Below are positions 19,612-28,760 of a DNA stretch of 64,000 bases, in pieces. Numbering within the stretch: the first letter of the stretch is position 1; each line of letters begins with the position of its first letter. Source of the stretch: DATFRY01 sp035489015 (GTDB taxonomy: Bacteria > Myxococcota_A > Polyangia > Haliangiales > Haliangiaceae); the NCBI GenBank assembly GCA_035489015.1, contig DATHKR010000111.1:21894-85893 (forward strand). The letters are read 5' to 3'. The notes under the pieces were generated by a model. It was not told where the DNA came from. It saw nothing but the letters and a program-made list of their open reading frames with translations, and made no database searches. The position numbers and the translations under genes were made by a program.

Positions 19612-20697
19612 TTATGTCATAGGCGGCGGGGTTCGACGACGTCCGCCGCCCTGCCTGCTGCGCAGGGAGCCCACCCCGAACCCGCGGAACCGCGGGACAT
19701 GCCCCACCACCTCGAGGCCGAGGCGCTGCACGTCCTCGCGGTCGTGGATGCGCGAGTCGAACGCCCCGACACCAACCGCGCTCAGGGGAAGGAGAATCAG
19801 GAAGCAGGCGAGCGCGACCATCGCCAGGCGGATCGGCTTTCCGTCATCCGGAGGCGGAGGGGGACGCTCGTCCACGATCTGGTACTGCATGTTCATCTGA
19901 TCGCTGTCGAGCGCGTGGCGCAGGTCGGCGCGCGCCTTGTTGGCCCGCATCGTGGTGACCAGCTTGGCCTGATCCTGCAGCTCCTCGCTCAGGCGCTGAA
20001 TCTCGATCTGCAACCCGGCGGCGTCTTCCTTCTTGCCGGACCGCTTGGCCTGGTCCAGCGCCAGCTGTTTGGACGTGAGCTGGTTCTGCCGCTCGTTCAG
20101 CCGGTCGGTGGCCTGCTCGACCGCGACCTGGATGAGGCCGGCCACGTCGCGGCTGGTGTTGGCGCGGCGCAGCCGCTCGCTGTCGATGACGAGCTGGGCC
20201 AGATCGCTGGCCACCGCGAACGAGACCACCGGGTCCTCGTGGCGGAAGCGGATCGAGACCCGCGCGGTGCGCACGTCGTCGTTGTAGCCGCGCGCCTCGA
20301 TGAACTGGTTGCGATAGACCTCGAGGGTGAGTCCGGAGCGGAACTCCTCGAGCGCGAACTGGTCGCCGCGCAGGCGCTCGAACGGGTAGAGGTCGCGCTT
20401 CTTCACCAGCTCCATGAGGTTGTGGCTGGACAGCGCCGAGTCGTTCAGGAACTGGCCGAGGTCGCGGGTCGAGGTGGGCGAGTCCTCGCGCAGGACGGTC
20501 CCCTCGGTGACGCGGATGAGGATGCGCGACTCGGCCAGCGGCACCCGGCGAGACGCCATGTACACCACCATCCCGGTGGCCAGCGCGGTCAGCGCGAGGG
20601 TGCGGAGCAGCCGGGCGCGCGCGCGGCGCTTGAGCCGCTCGAGCTCGCGCCGCCAGCTCAGGAGATCGCTCTCGCTCTCCCACCAGTCAAGGGACAC
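19612..20697 (-). CDS. Wzz-like polysaccharide co-polymerase (shorter)
   Basis: The 361-residue protein has an N-terminal transmembrane helix (TLALTALATGMVVYMA), a coiled-coil periplasmic segment (QNQLTSKQLALDQAKRSG), and a second helix before the C-terminus (AMVALACFLILLPLSAVGVGAF). I chose the GTG at 20697 because GGAGG precedes it with good spacing; it overlaps the last codons of the DUF4091 gene. An in-frame ATG 48 bp upstream is possible. Two Wzz-type proteins of different length next to each other suggest a hetero-oligomer or two polymer length modes, which is inference. Confidence 0.8.
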   Translation of the reverse strand: MSLDWWESESDLLSWRRELERLKRRARARLLRTLALTALATGMVVYMASRRVPLAESRILIRVTEGTVLREDSPTSTRDLGQFLNDSALSSHNLMELVKKRDLYPFERLRGDQFALEEFRSGLTLEVYRNQFIEARGYNDDVRTARVSIRFRHEDPVVSFAVASDLAQLVIDSERLRRANTSRDVAGLIQVAVEQATDRLNERQNQLTSKQLALDQAKRSGKKEDAAGLQIEIQRLSEELQDQAKLVTTMRANKARADLRHALDSDQMNMQYQIVDERPPPPPDDGKPIRLAMVALACFLILLPLSAVGVGAFDSRIHDREDVQRLGLEVVGHVPRFRGFGVGSLRSRQGGGRRRTPPPMT

Positions 20698-22261
20698 GGC
20701 GGTCACCTCCGCAGCGGGCGAGGATCGCGTCGAGCACCGCGCCACGCGCTCTCTCCCAGGCCGGCTCGTCGTCCGGCCAGCTCTGCTCGTCGTCGCCCGC
20801 CTCGCCGAGCGCGCGCGGGATCATCTGGCGGGCGAGGCGGGCGGCTTCGTCGCGGCCGCCGGCGCCGCACTGGTCGAGGCGGCGGAGCAACAGCCGGTCG
20901 AGCAGCCCGCGGCGCAGCGCCTTCAACCGGAGCGACGGCAGCGGGCCCGGGTAGGCCAGGAGGCCGTCGCCGTTGCCCAGCTCGTCTCCGCCGCGGCGTC
21001 GCTCGTCGTAGGTGAGCGGCTGGTTCATGAGATCGGTCGGGCGCGTGGCCCGATTGTAGCGATCCGTGAAATACAGGCCTTCCCAAGCGTACCACAGCTC
21101 CACCGAGTACCTCTGCGCGATCCAGCCCCACGTCCTCAGCGCGGTGCCCGGCTTGTCGATGGTGACGTTGCCCGCGCCGGGCGAGCGCCCGTTGTAGGTC
21201 CAGAAGTGGGTGTCCGGTCCGTAGCCGGAGGGCGGCGGGATGCTGGCCGGCGACACGAACACGTCGACAGCGCCGCGGTAGATCGGGCGCGCCTGATCGG
21301 TGACCGCGAACAGGAGGCGCGGCGCGCCGCCGCCGGCGGCGCGGATCTCGAGGCCGTTCTGGCGGACCGTCTCCCGCTGATCCTCCTTGGGCTCGTCGAT
21401 GGTGAAGGTGAACGGGATCTGAGGTCGGCCGCGGAACAGCTCGAGCCAGGCGGCCACGTCGGTGGCGCGCTTGCCGGCGTCGCGCTTGGCGACCAGCACC
21501 GGCCAGAAGCGCACGTCGTCGGTCATGAAGTCGAGCCGCGCGCGCAGGCGGTCCGGCGTGTGGTCGGTGGCCAGGAGCGCGCCGTGGCGGCGGAACAGGC
21601 CCATGTACGATCGCTCGAGGGCGATCTGCGCCGGGGTATCGCCGTCGGTGAGGCGGTGCGCGCCGGCCAGCTCGCCGGACTTGTACCAGACCCAGACGAG
21701 CGGGGCGCGCTCGAGGTCGACGTCGACCGGCTCGACGGTGAGCTCGATCGGGAAGCGCTGGGCGCCGATCGCGAGCTCGCCGCGGCGGCGGCCGGGCGCG
21801 GCGCCGCGCGCGATCGCGACGTCGAAGTAGACCTCGTCGTCGGCGCTGACCGGGCCGGTCGCCGGGGTGAGCCGGTCGGGGTAGACGCCGGCGCCGAGGC
21901 TGGGCCCGTACAGCCCGCTGGACGGCTCGGCCACGGTCAGGTAGCCGACCCGGAACGGCTGGACCGCGATGCCGGGCTCGCTCAGCGCGAGTGACACCGC
22001 GCGGGCGCCAGTGCGGTAGAGGAGGACCTGGAGGCCGAGCGTCTCGCCGCGGGCGCCGCGCAGCCTGATGGTGCGCCCGTCGAAGATCGCCGAGGCGGCG
22101 GGCGGTGGCTCGCCGCGCCGCACCTTCACCGTCTCGCCGACGATCTGGATGAGCGGGCCGGCCGGCAGCTCGGCGCGCCTGCCGCACCCGAGCAGACAGG
22201 GCCCGGCGACGACGAGCGCGGCGAGGTGGAGCGCGAGCCGAAGGACGAGGCGGAGCGCCAT
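20687..22261 (-). CDS. DUF4091 (glycoside-hydrolase-like) lipoprotein
   Basis: The 524-residue protein starts with a lipoprotein signal (VVAGPCLLGC, Cys near residue 25). It has an N-terminal beta domain (FDGRTIRLRGARGETLGLQV) and a central barrel-like region. The DUF4091 signature lies near the end: GDGLLAYPG, then PSLRLKALRRGLLD. DUF4091 proteins resemble glycoside hydrolases of the GH123 type. As the first gene of the operon with two Wzz proteins and the BY-kinase-like ATPase, it may trim or bind the exported polysaccharide in the envelope. The activity is not established. Confidence 0.75.
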   Translation of the reverse strand: MALRLVLRLALHLAALVVAGPCLLGCGRRAELPAGPLIQIVGETVKVRRGEPPPAASAIFDGRTIRLRGARGETLGLQVLLYRTGARAVSLALSEPGIAVQPFRVGYLTVAEPSSGLYGPSLGAGVYPDRLTPATGPVSADDEVYFDVAIARGAAPGRRRGELAIGAQRFPIELTVEPVDVDLERAPLVWVWYKSGELAGAHRLTDGDTPAQIALERSYMGLFRRHGALLATDHTPDRLRARLDFMTDDVRFWPVLVAKRDAGKRATDVAAWLELFRGRPQIPFTFTIDEPKEDQRETVRQNGLEIRAAGGGAPRLLFAVTDQARPIYRGAVDVFVSPASIPPPSGYGPDTHFWTYNGRSPGAGNVTIDKPGTALRTWGWIAQRYSVELWYAWEGLYFTDRYNRATRPTDLMNQPLTYDERRRGGDELGNGDGLLAYPGPLPSLRLKALRRGLLDRLLLRRLDQCGAGGRDEAARLARQMIPRALGEAGDDEQSWPDDEPAWERARGAVLDAILARCGGDRRVP

Positions 22262-22545
22262 GCGCGGGCATCCTCGCACGAGTGGCGAGCCCGGCCACAG
22301 CCGTGGTCTGTCTCGCCACCGCGTTCGTCCCATGGGCGCGTGGTCGATGTCTCCCCCGTGGGGATCGCGGCCGTTGCAGCGCGCGGGCGCCGGGCACTAC
22401 CCTTGCACACCTGCGCAGGATCCCCCCACCAGGAGCAAGACCACTGCGCCCCGGACTCGCCCCCACCGGCGATGCGAAGCATCCGCTCACCCCGCGCGAG
22501 GCGAGCGAGCCGGACCCGGCCGCCTCGGCCGACCGCATCCGCGAC

Positions 22546-25182
22546 GTGCTGGCCGACGCCCGGCCCGCCGTCGACGAGCTCGAGCGAGCGGTGGCCCGGT
22601 CGCGCGCCGCCAGCGCGCTGTTCGGCCATGGCGCGGGTCAGCCGCGCATCGGCCGCCACGTCATCCTCGAGCGGGCCGGCGCCGGCGGCATGGGCGTGGT
22701 CTGGGAGGCCTACGATCCGGAGCTCGACCGCGCCGTCGCGATCAAGCTGGTCCGGGCCGACACCACCCGCGCGCGCGAGCGGGTCCTGGCCGAGGGACAG
22801 GCGCTCGCGCGGCTCTCGCACCCGAACGTCGTCCCGGTGTTCGACGTCGGCCTGTACGAGGACCAGGTCTACCTGGTCATGGAGCTCATCCGCGGCCACA
22901 CCCTGCGCGCCCACGTCGCCGAGCACCCGCGCGACGCGCGCGCCATCGCGCAGATCTATCGGCAGGCCGGCGAGGGGCTGGCCGCCGCTCACCGCGCCGG
23001 GCTCATCCACCGCGACTTCAAGCCGGACAACGCCATCGTCGGGCGCGACGGGCGGGTCCGCATCCTCGACTTCGGCCTGGCTCACACCGTCGATCCGGCG
23101 GTGGGCGAGGCCGGCACCGAGCCGGCCGCCGCGGGCACGCCGCGCTACATGGCCCCGGAGCAGGCCGCCGGCGGCGCGATCACCGCGGCGGCCGACCAGT
23201 ACGCCTTCTGCGTGTCGCTGCGCGAGGCGCTGACCGCGCCGGCCGCCGAGTCGGGCCCGCGGCCGGCCGCGCTGCCGCGCTGGCTCGAGGCGATCGTCGC
23301 GCGCGGCACCCAGGTCGACCCGGCCGCGCGCTTCCCGTCGATGGACGAGGTCACCCGCGCGCTCGGCCGCGACCCGCGGGTGGTCCTGCGCAACCGGCTG
23401 CTGGTGATCGGCGCCGCGGCGCTGGCCGGCGGCGCGTTCGCGATCGGCCGGGCCGCCTCCGAGCCGGAGGACGCGCTGGCCGCGTGCGACGGCGGCCGCG
23501 CCGCGATCGAGTCGGTGTGGGGCGCGGGCCAGCGCACCGCGCTGGTCGACCGCCTCGCCGCCGAGCGCGACCCCTACGCCCGCGAGAGCGCGCCGCGCAT
23601 CGCCGGCCAGCTCGACCACTACCGCGACCGCTGGGCGGCCGGCCACCGCGACGCCTGCGTCGCCCACCGCCGCGGCGAGCAGTCGGCCGCGCTGCTCGAC
23701 CGCCGCATGGCCTGCCTGGCGCGCGGCAAGGCCGCGCTCACCGCCACGGTCGACGTGCTGGCCGCCGCGCCGGCCAGCGCCCTCCCCGGCGCGCTCATCG
23801 CGCTCGGCGAGCTACCCGATCTCGACCGCTGCGGCGATCCGAGCGCCATGCTGGCCGCGGTCGCCCCGCCGCCGGCCGCGGTGGCCGGGCAGGTCGCCGC
23901 GGTCGACGCCGACCTCGAGCGCGCCCTGGTCCTCCTGCGCGCCGATCGCAGCGCCGAGGCGCGCGATCTGGCGGTCGCCTCGGTCGCCACCGCGCGCCGC
24001 CTCGAGCACCCGCCGGTGCTGGCCCGCGCGCTGCTCGTGCTGGGCCGGGTCGAGATGGACTCGCCGCCGCGCACCGGCGCGCTGGCCCCGCTCGGCGAGG
24101 CGACCACCCTGGCGCTCGAGGTCGCCGACGACGCGCTGGCGGTCGAGGCGTTCGCGCGGCGCGCCTGGGTGGACGGCACCAGCGAGGACAGCCCCGACTT
24201 CGCCCGCGCCCTCGACGGCCGCTCGGTGATCGAGGCACTGTCGACGCGGCTCGGCCCGGCCGCCGGCTTCGCGCGCGCGCTGTTCCACAACAACATGGGC
24301 GGGGTGGAGCAGGCTCGCGGCCGTCCCGACCGGGCCCGGAGCGAGCTCGAGCGCGCGCTGGTGGAGGCTCGCCGCGTGACCGGCGCGGGGGCGATCGAGA
24401 TGGCCAAGGTGCCCTCTCACCTGGCCCTGGTGACCGACGACCCCCGGCGACGCGCGGCGCTCTTCGCCGAGTCGATCCGCAAGCTCACCGCCGAGCTCGG
24501 CGCCGATCACCCGATGACCCTCAGCGTCAGGGCCATGGCCGGCACCCTCACCGCCGATCCGCGCGAGGCGGCGCGCCAGCTCGAGCCGACCTGCCGGGCC
24601 TATGCCCGCTTCCACCCGACCCGCGGCTCCTCGGCCTCGGGCTGCTGGTTCGAGGCCGGCTGGCTGGCGCAGGAGCGCGCCCAGGACGCCGAGGTGGAGC
24701 AGGCGATGAGCGAGGTCGTCGCCACCGCCGAGCACGGCGGTGATCCGGTCTGGATCGGCCTGGCCCGCGCCTACCTGGCCCTGGCCCGCGGGGATCCATC
24801 GGAGGCGGCGGCCGGGTTCGTCGCGGTCCGTCGCGAGATCGGCCCGCTCGCCGGCAAACCGTGGTGGACCGGCTGGTACGCGGCGGAGGCGGAGCTCGGT
24901 GACGGGCTCGCCCGTCGGTCGGTCGCCCCGCGCGCCGCCGAGGCGGCGTTCGATCGCGCTCGCGCCGGCCTCGAGGTCGTCCTCGAGTCCCAGCCGGCGG
25001 TCTTCATCGAGCGCCGACTGGCCCGGGCCCGCCTGGAGCTGATCCGCCTGCGGGTCGCTCGCCGCGCACCGGCTCGCGAGGTCGCGCCGCTCGCCCGCGC
25101 GGCGGCCGCCTGGTACCGCGCGGCCGGCGGCTACGAGGCGGCGCTCGCCGAGCTCACGCCGCTCGCCGCCGGATCGCCCTGA
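22546..25182 (+). CDS. Transmembrane Ser/Thr protein kinase with TPR-like sensor region
   Basis: A Hanks-type kinase domain opens with GAGGMGVVWEAY and VAIKLV, has catalytic HRDFKPDN (Phe replaces the common Ile or Leu), DFG in LDFGLAH, and GTPRYMAPEQ. A transmembrane helix follows (LLVIGAAALAGGAFAIG), then a long Ala-rich helical region with TPR-like repeats, presumably periplasmic. This layout is common in myxobacteria. The start is unclear: the frame is open from an ATG at 22282, but that lies only 20 bp from a divergent gene. GTG 22546 is the nearest regular alternative, and a CTG after AGGAG near 22445 is also possible. Confidence 0.82.
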   Translation: MLADARPAVDELERAVARSRAASALFGHGAGQPRIGRHVILERAGAGGMGVVWEAYDPELDRAVAIKLVRADTTRARERVLAEGQALARLSHPNVVPVFDVGLYEDQVYLVMELIRGHTLRAHVAEHPRDARAIAQIYRQAGEGLAAAHRAGLIHRDFKPDNAIVGRDGRVRILDFGLAHTVDPAVGEAGTEPAAAGTPRYMAPEQAAGGAITAAADQYAFCVSLREALTAPAAESGPRPAALPRWLEAIVARGTQVDPAARFPSMDEVTRALGRDPRVVLRNRLLVIGAAALAGGAFAIGRAASEPEDALAACDGGRAAIESVWGAGQRTALVDRLAAERDPYARESAPRIAGQLDHYRDRWAAGHRDACVAHRRGEQSAALLDRRMACLARGKAALTATVDVLAAAPASALPGALIALGELPDLDRCGDPSAMLAAVAPPPAAVAGQVAAVDADLERALVLLRADRSAEARDLAVASVATARRLEHPPVLARALLVLGRVEMDSPPRTGALAPLGEATTLALEVADDALAVEAFARRAWVDGTSEDSPDFARALDGRSVIEALSTRLGPAAGFARALFHNNMGGVEQARGRPDRARSELERALVEARRVTGAGAIEMAKVPSHLALVTDDPRRRAALFAESIRKLTAELGADHPMTLSVRAMAGTLTADPREAARQLEPTCRAYARFHPTRGSSASGCWFEAGWLAQERAQDAEVEQAMSEVVATAEHGGDPVWIGLARAYLALARGDPSEAAAGFVAVRREIGPLAGKPWWTGWYAAEAELGDGLARRSVAPRAAEAAFDRARAGLEVVLESQPAVFIERRLARARLELIRLRVARRAPAREVAPLARAAAAWYRAAGGYEAALAELTPLAAGSP

Positions 25183-25191
25183 CCGGGCCGC

Positions 25192-26310
25192 TCACGGTGG
25201 GTTCGCGGTCAGGAGGTAGCCCGGGTCCTGCCAGCCGTCGGGGAAGTCGGGGAAGACCTCCGCGCACGACGCGAGGCCGCACTCCGCCGCGAACTGCTCC
25301 CTCATCTCCTCCGCCTCCTCATCATCTTCGGCCATGCGTGGGTCATCGAGGCAGAGCGCTCCGGTCGAGTCCCACACCGCCTCGTACGAGATCGGGTCCG
25401 CCAGCTCGAGGTCCTGCCAGTCCAGGCTGTTGGTCCAGCGGAGCGGCTGACCGAGCACGGTGTGGGCGTGGCCGGTACCGCAGTAATCGGCGGTGTACAT
25501 CTTGAGCAGCGCCTGCTCCTGCAGCGGCGTGGCATCGAACCCGCCGCGCCCGGCACCGGCGCGGGTATGACGGTTGGTGTGGAGCTTGGCCGGGACGCTG
25601 CCCGCGCACGCGATGTTGAACCAGTTCTCGGCGCGCGATCCGGTCGCCGTCACGGTCGCCGTCTCCGGATCGTAGCGGTCGCCCTGGAAGAAGATCGCCT
25701 CGTGATCGGTCGCCCCGGCCCAGCCCATCGGGTCCACCGGCGGGCACAGGTAGTGCTGGGCGGTGCCTGGATCTTCGAGCGTCGACCAGCTCAGCCGGAA
25801 CGACTCGATCTTCTCCAGGGGGTCGCCGAGCCAGAAGTGGAGGTTGTTGTGATAGACCTCGAAGAAGACGTAGTACGGGGTCTTCTCCATCAGCGGTCCC
25901 ATCCGCTCGAGGACCAGGGTGGCCCCGACCAGCGAGGCCCCCTTCAACAAGTTGCCGTCCTGGTCGACGCCGTACAGGTGGTCCCCCCTCACGTCGACCC
26001 GGAAGATCAGGCCGTGCTGGCGCAGGTGCACGATGCGCATTCCCCAGCCGTTGTAGTCGCCGTGCTGATCGTAGTCGTCGTCGTAGCCGTCGAAGGCCGC
26101 GACCGTCGGCCCCTCGTCGAGCTCGTGGACGGGCGAGCCGTCGATGATCGGCGAGTTCGTGCCGCACCCGACCTCGGGACAGATGTACACGGGGGGGCCG
26201 AGCCCCGGCTCCGGCTCGCCTTCGATGGCGCAGCCGGTCAGCCAGGAGCCGGCCAGGAGGAAGCTGCAGAGGAGGACGGGGGGCCCGGGCGGGCGGCGCT
26301 TCAGCGGCAC
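25192..26310 (-). CDS. ADYC-domain lipoprotein
   Basis: The 372-residue protein has a lipoprotein signal (LLAGSWLTGC, Cys near residue 27), a short acidic linker and a Cys-containing secreted domain. Near residue 270 it has the motif YTADYCGTGHAHT, the hallmark of the ADYC-domain family seen mainly in myxobacteria. The N-terminal part has the repeated IVHLRQHGLIFRVDVRG, then YGVDQDGN pattern. Function is unknown; it is probably anchored in the outer membrane. It lies 98 bp downstream of the ECF sigma gene on the same strand, so it may be that factor's target or be cotranscribed. Confidence 0.75.
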   Translation of the reverse strand: MPLKRRPPGPPVLLCSFLLAGSWLTGCAIEGEPEPGLGPPVYICPEVGCGTNSPIIDGSPVHELDEGPTVAAFDGYDDDYDQHGDYNGWGMRIVHLRQHGLIFRVDVRGDHLYGVDQDGNLLKGASLVGATLVLERMGPLMEKTPYYVFFEVYHNNLHFWLGDPLEKIESFRLSWSTLEDPGTAQHYLCPPVDPMGWAGATDHEAIFFQGDRYDPETATVTATGSRAENWFNIACAGSVPAKLHTNRHTRAGAGRGGFDATPLQEQALLKMYTADYCGTGHAHTVLGQPLRWTNSLDWQDLELADPISYEAVWDSTGALCLDDPRMAEDDEEAEEMREQFAAECGLASCAEVFPDFPDGWQDPGYLLTANPP

Positions 26311-26407
26311 GGGGGGGTAGAGCGCGCAGCCCCGGTTTCGTTCCCGACTTTTTTTCGCGGGACGTTCTTTCAGCCAGGACCGGGGCGGAGTGGTCTCGCG
26401 CTCGGGG

Positions 26408-27025
26408 TCAGCCGCTGGCGCCGCGCCGCCCGCCCATCGCGCGGGCCCAGGTGTCGAATCCTTCCAGCGTGGCCAGCGCCTCGAGCGGCGCCGCCGCGGT
26501 CTCCTCCATGCGGTCGCGCAGGGCTCTACGCGCCCGGTGCAGCCGGGTCCGGATCGTCCCGGCCGGGGCCGCGAACACCTCGGCCAGCGCCGAGATGTCC
26601 AGGTCCTCCCAGTAGTGAAGCTCGAGGAGCGTCTGCTGCTCGACCGGGAGGCGGCGCAGAGCGTCGAGCAGGCGCCGGTGGTCCTCGTTGCGGACCAGCC
26701 GGGAGCCCGGCGTGGTGGCCAGCTCGGCCACCGAGGTGGACGCGAAGTCGATCCGGTCGCCGTCGCGCCGGCGCTGGCGCAGGTAGCGGTACAGCTCGTG
26801 CCGCGCGATGGTGAAGAGGTAGGTGCGGAAGCTCGACTCCTTGCGGAACTGGTCGCGCGCGCGCACGCACGCCAGGAACGTGGTCTGGACCAGCTCGTCG
26901 ATCTCGCCGTCGCACTTGCTGGCGAAGAAGCCGTAAACGCTGTCGAAGTGGCGGCCGAAGAGCTCCTGGCCGGCGTTGGTGTCGCCGGAGCGCCACAGAT
27001 CGAGGAGCTCGTAGTCGGCGTCCAT
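26408..27025 (-). CDS. ECF-family RNA polymerase sigma factor
   Basis: The 205-residue protein has sigma region 2 (YGFFASKCDGEIDELVQTTF, then FRTYLFTIARHELYRYLR) and sigma region 4 (LRRLPVEQQTLLELHYWEDL, then AGTIRTRLHRARRALRDRM). I chose the ATG at 27025; an upstream extension to 27076 is open but not coding-like. No classical zinc-binding anti-sigma factor is next to it. The neighbours are the ADYC lipoprotein downstream and a 29-codon frame upstream. Its position inside the EPS region suggests it controls envelope or polysaccharide genes, but no target promoter is identified. Confidence 0.88.
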   Translation of the reverse strand: MDADYELLDLWRSGDTNAGQELFGRHFDSVYGFFASKCDGEIDELVQTTFLACVRARDQFRKESSFRTYLFTIARHELYRYLRQRRRDGDRIDFASTSVAELATTPGSRLVRNEDHRRLLDALRRLPVEQQTLLELHYWEDLDISALAEVFAAPAGTIRTRLHRARRALRDRMEETAAAPLEALATLEGFDTWARAMGGRRGASG

Positions 27026-27063
27026 CGGCGCCAGCCTACCAGGCACCCTCGCGGTCGCGGCGG

Positions 27064-27153
27064 TCATTCCGGGCACCAGGGCAGGGCGGCCACCGCGCGC
27101 CCGGCGGCCGATGGCGCCAGCTCGACGGTGGGCGTCTTCACGATGCTCTTCAT
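27064..27153 (-). CDS. 29-residue small peptide upstream of the ECF sigma gene
   Basis: A short frame of 29 codons starts with ATG after GGAG at 8-nt spacing and encodes a peptide opening MKSIVKTPTVELAP and ending ALPWCPE. It ends 38 bp before the sigma factor start. The placement and good ribosome binding site suggest a leader peptide or small regulator. The sequence has no signal peptide or membrane segment, and one Cys near the end. No family is recognised and translation is unproven. Confidence 0.35.
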   Translation of the reverse strand: MKSIVKTPTVELAPSAAGRAVAALPWCPE

Positions 27154-27255
27154 GGTCACTGCTCCTCGGTCGCGGGATCGGTCGCCGGTGCCATCGAGGC
27201 GGACGACTCGGACGACTCGCTTCCCCGAGGTAGAGGCCGGACCCGGCCGGGCGTT

Positions 27256-28440
27256 TCAGCCGGCGCGCGCTTCTTCCAGCACGGCCAGGAGGCGCGCGGC
27301 GCTCTCGGACCAGCTGCCGGTCGCCGCCGCCGCGGCCACCGCGTCGGCGTCGTAGGGCGTGTCGAGCGCGCGCGACATCGCGGCGGCCAGCGCGGCCGGC
27401 TGGCGCGCCGGCACCAGCTCGCCAAACAGCGGCGAGGTGACCAGGTCGGGGATCCCGCCCACGTCGGTCGCCACCACCCGCCGGCCCGACGCGAGCGCCT
27501 CGATCACCACGTTGGGGGTCCCCTCGTTCCAGCTCGGCAGCACCACCACGTCGGCCGCGGCCATCCAGCGCGGCACCTGGTCGTGCGGGACCGCGCCGAC
27601 CAGGCGCAGGCCGGGCGCGCCGGCCGCCGCCGCCTCCATCGCGCCGCGCGCGTCGCCGTCACCGACCACGACGAGCTCGGCGTCGGGACGATCCGCGCTG
27701 GCCCGCTCCGCCACCAGCGCCGCGTACGCGTGGCCGAGGTCGACCACGCCCTTGGACTCCTTGAGGTGCCCGACGTAGAGCAGCACGGGCCGCCCCGGGT
27801 CGATGCCGAGCGCGGCGCGCGCGGCCCGCCGATCGCCAGGCGCGAACCGATCGCCATCGACCCCGTTTCGCACCACCCGCACCCGCTCCGGCGCGACGCC
27901 GAGCCCGATCGCCTCGTCGGCCAGCGGGCGGCTGACCGCCACCACCCGGTCCGCGCGCGGCAGGAGGGCGCGGAGCTGCGCGCGCGGCCCGGCCATGCGC
28001 GCCATGACGTTCAGGTCCGAGCCGTGCAGCTTCACCACCACCGGCGCGCCGATCATCCGGCCGAGCACCACCGCCGCGCACCCGTCCGGATACGCCCAGG
28101 TCCCCAGCACCACGTCGACCTGCCCGCGCCGGCGCAGCACCTCGGGCGCCACCGACGCCAGGTACAGCGCGCCCGACAGCGACCGCCCGAACCGCGGCAC
28201 GTACAGCGCGGGCGGGTGAGTGACCGAGAGCCCGTCGATGAGCTCGCGTCGCGGCACCCGGCCGCGCCGCCCGGCCGCCGACCATCGCGCGGCCAGCCGG
28301 CTGCCCGGGAACCACGGCAGCGCCGCGATCACCTCGAGGTGGCAGAGCTGGCCGAGCGCGGCCAGCTGCTGCCGGTTGAACGGAGCCGAGAGCGGCTCGG
28401 CTGCGTTGGGGAAGATCTGGGTGACCGCGAGGACGCGCAC
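27256..28440 (-). CDS. GT4-family glycosyltransferase
   Basis: The 394-residue protein has the GT-B fold of family 4. The N-terminal acceptor domain opens VLAVTQIFPNAAEPLSAPFNRQQL. The nucleotide-sugar domain contains PVLLYVGHLKESKGV and the EX7E-type segment PSWNEGTPNVVIEALASGRRVVATDVGG. It should transfer a sugar from a nucleotide donor to a lipid-linked EPS intermediate; the sugar cannot be read. The start is GTG, 4 bp after the STAS gene stop, so it lies in an operon with the RsbW-like and STAS genes. Confidence 0.88.
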   Translation of the reverse strand: MRVLAVTQIFPNAAEPLSAPFNRQQLAALGQLCHLEVIAALPWFPGSRLAARWSAAGRRGRVPRRELIDGLSVTHPPALYVPRFGRSLSGALYLASVAPEVLRRRGQVDVVLGTWAYPDGCAAVVLGRMIGAPVVVKLHGSDLNVMARMAGPRAQLRALLPRADRVVAVSRPLADEAIGLGVAPERVRVVRNGVDGDRFAPGDRRAARAALGIDPGRPVLLYVGHLKESKGVVDLGHAYAALVAERASADRPDAELVVVGDGDARGAMEAAAAGAPGLRLVGAVPHDQVPRWMAAADVVVLPSWNEGTPNVVIEALASGRRVVATDVGGIPDLVTSPLFGELVPARQPAALAAAMSRALDTPYDADAVAAAAATGSWSESAARLLAVLEEARAG

Positions 28441-28444
28441 GCCG

Positions 28445-28753
28445 CTAGAGCGCGAACACGCGGTCCATGCGGAGCAGCTTGAAGATCGCGAGCGGCTGAT
28501 CGCGCGCGCCGGTCACGGTGACGCGCCCGCCGTTGGATCGGGTCCGCTTGTACAGGGCCACGATCGCGGCCACCCCGGAGCTGTCGATGAGATCGAGCCC
28601 CTCCAGGTGGACAGAGACTCGCGTGCGTTTCTCCTCGACCAGACGGTCGATGGTGGGGAGCAGCTCGGGCGCGGTCATCGCGTCGAGAGAGCCGGACAGC
28701 CGGAGCGACACCGCTCCGTCAGAGGATTCTTCGGTGGTGAAGGTTAGAGGCAC
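28445..28753 (-). CDS. STAS-domain anti-anti-sigma factor-like protein
   Basis: The 102-residue protein is a single STAS domain: SLRLSGSLDAMTAPEL, then VSVHLEGLDLIDSSGVAAIVALYK, with the phosphorylatable Ser in DSSG. In partner-switching systems the unphosphorylated STAS protein binds the RsbW-like kinase and frees its target; SpoIIE-type phosphatases reset it. The RsbW-like gene lies immediately upstream (7 bp), and a SpoIIE-type phosphatase is encoded at 46234-47622. The glycosyltransferase gene follows directly, hinting at control of polysaccharide synthesis, which is inference. Confidence 0.88.
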   Translation of the reverse strand: MPLTFTTEESSDGAVSLRLSGSLDAMTAPELLPTIDRLVEEKRTRVSVHLEGLDLIDSSGVAAIVALYKRTRSNGGRVTVTGARDQPLAIFKLLRMDRVFAL

Positions 28754-28760
28754 GTTGGTC

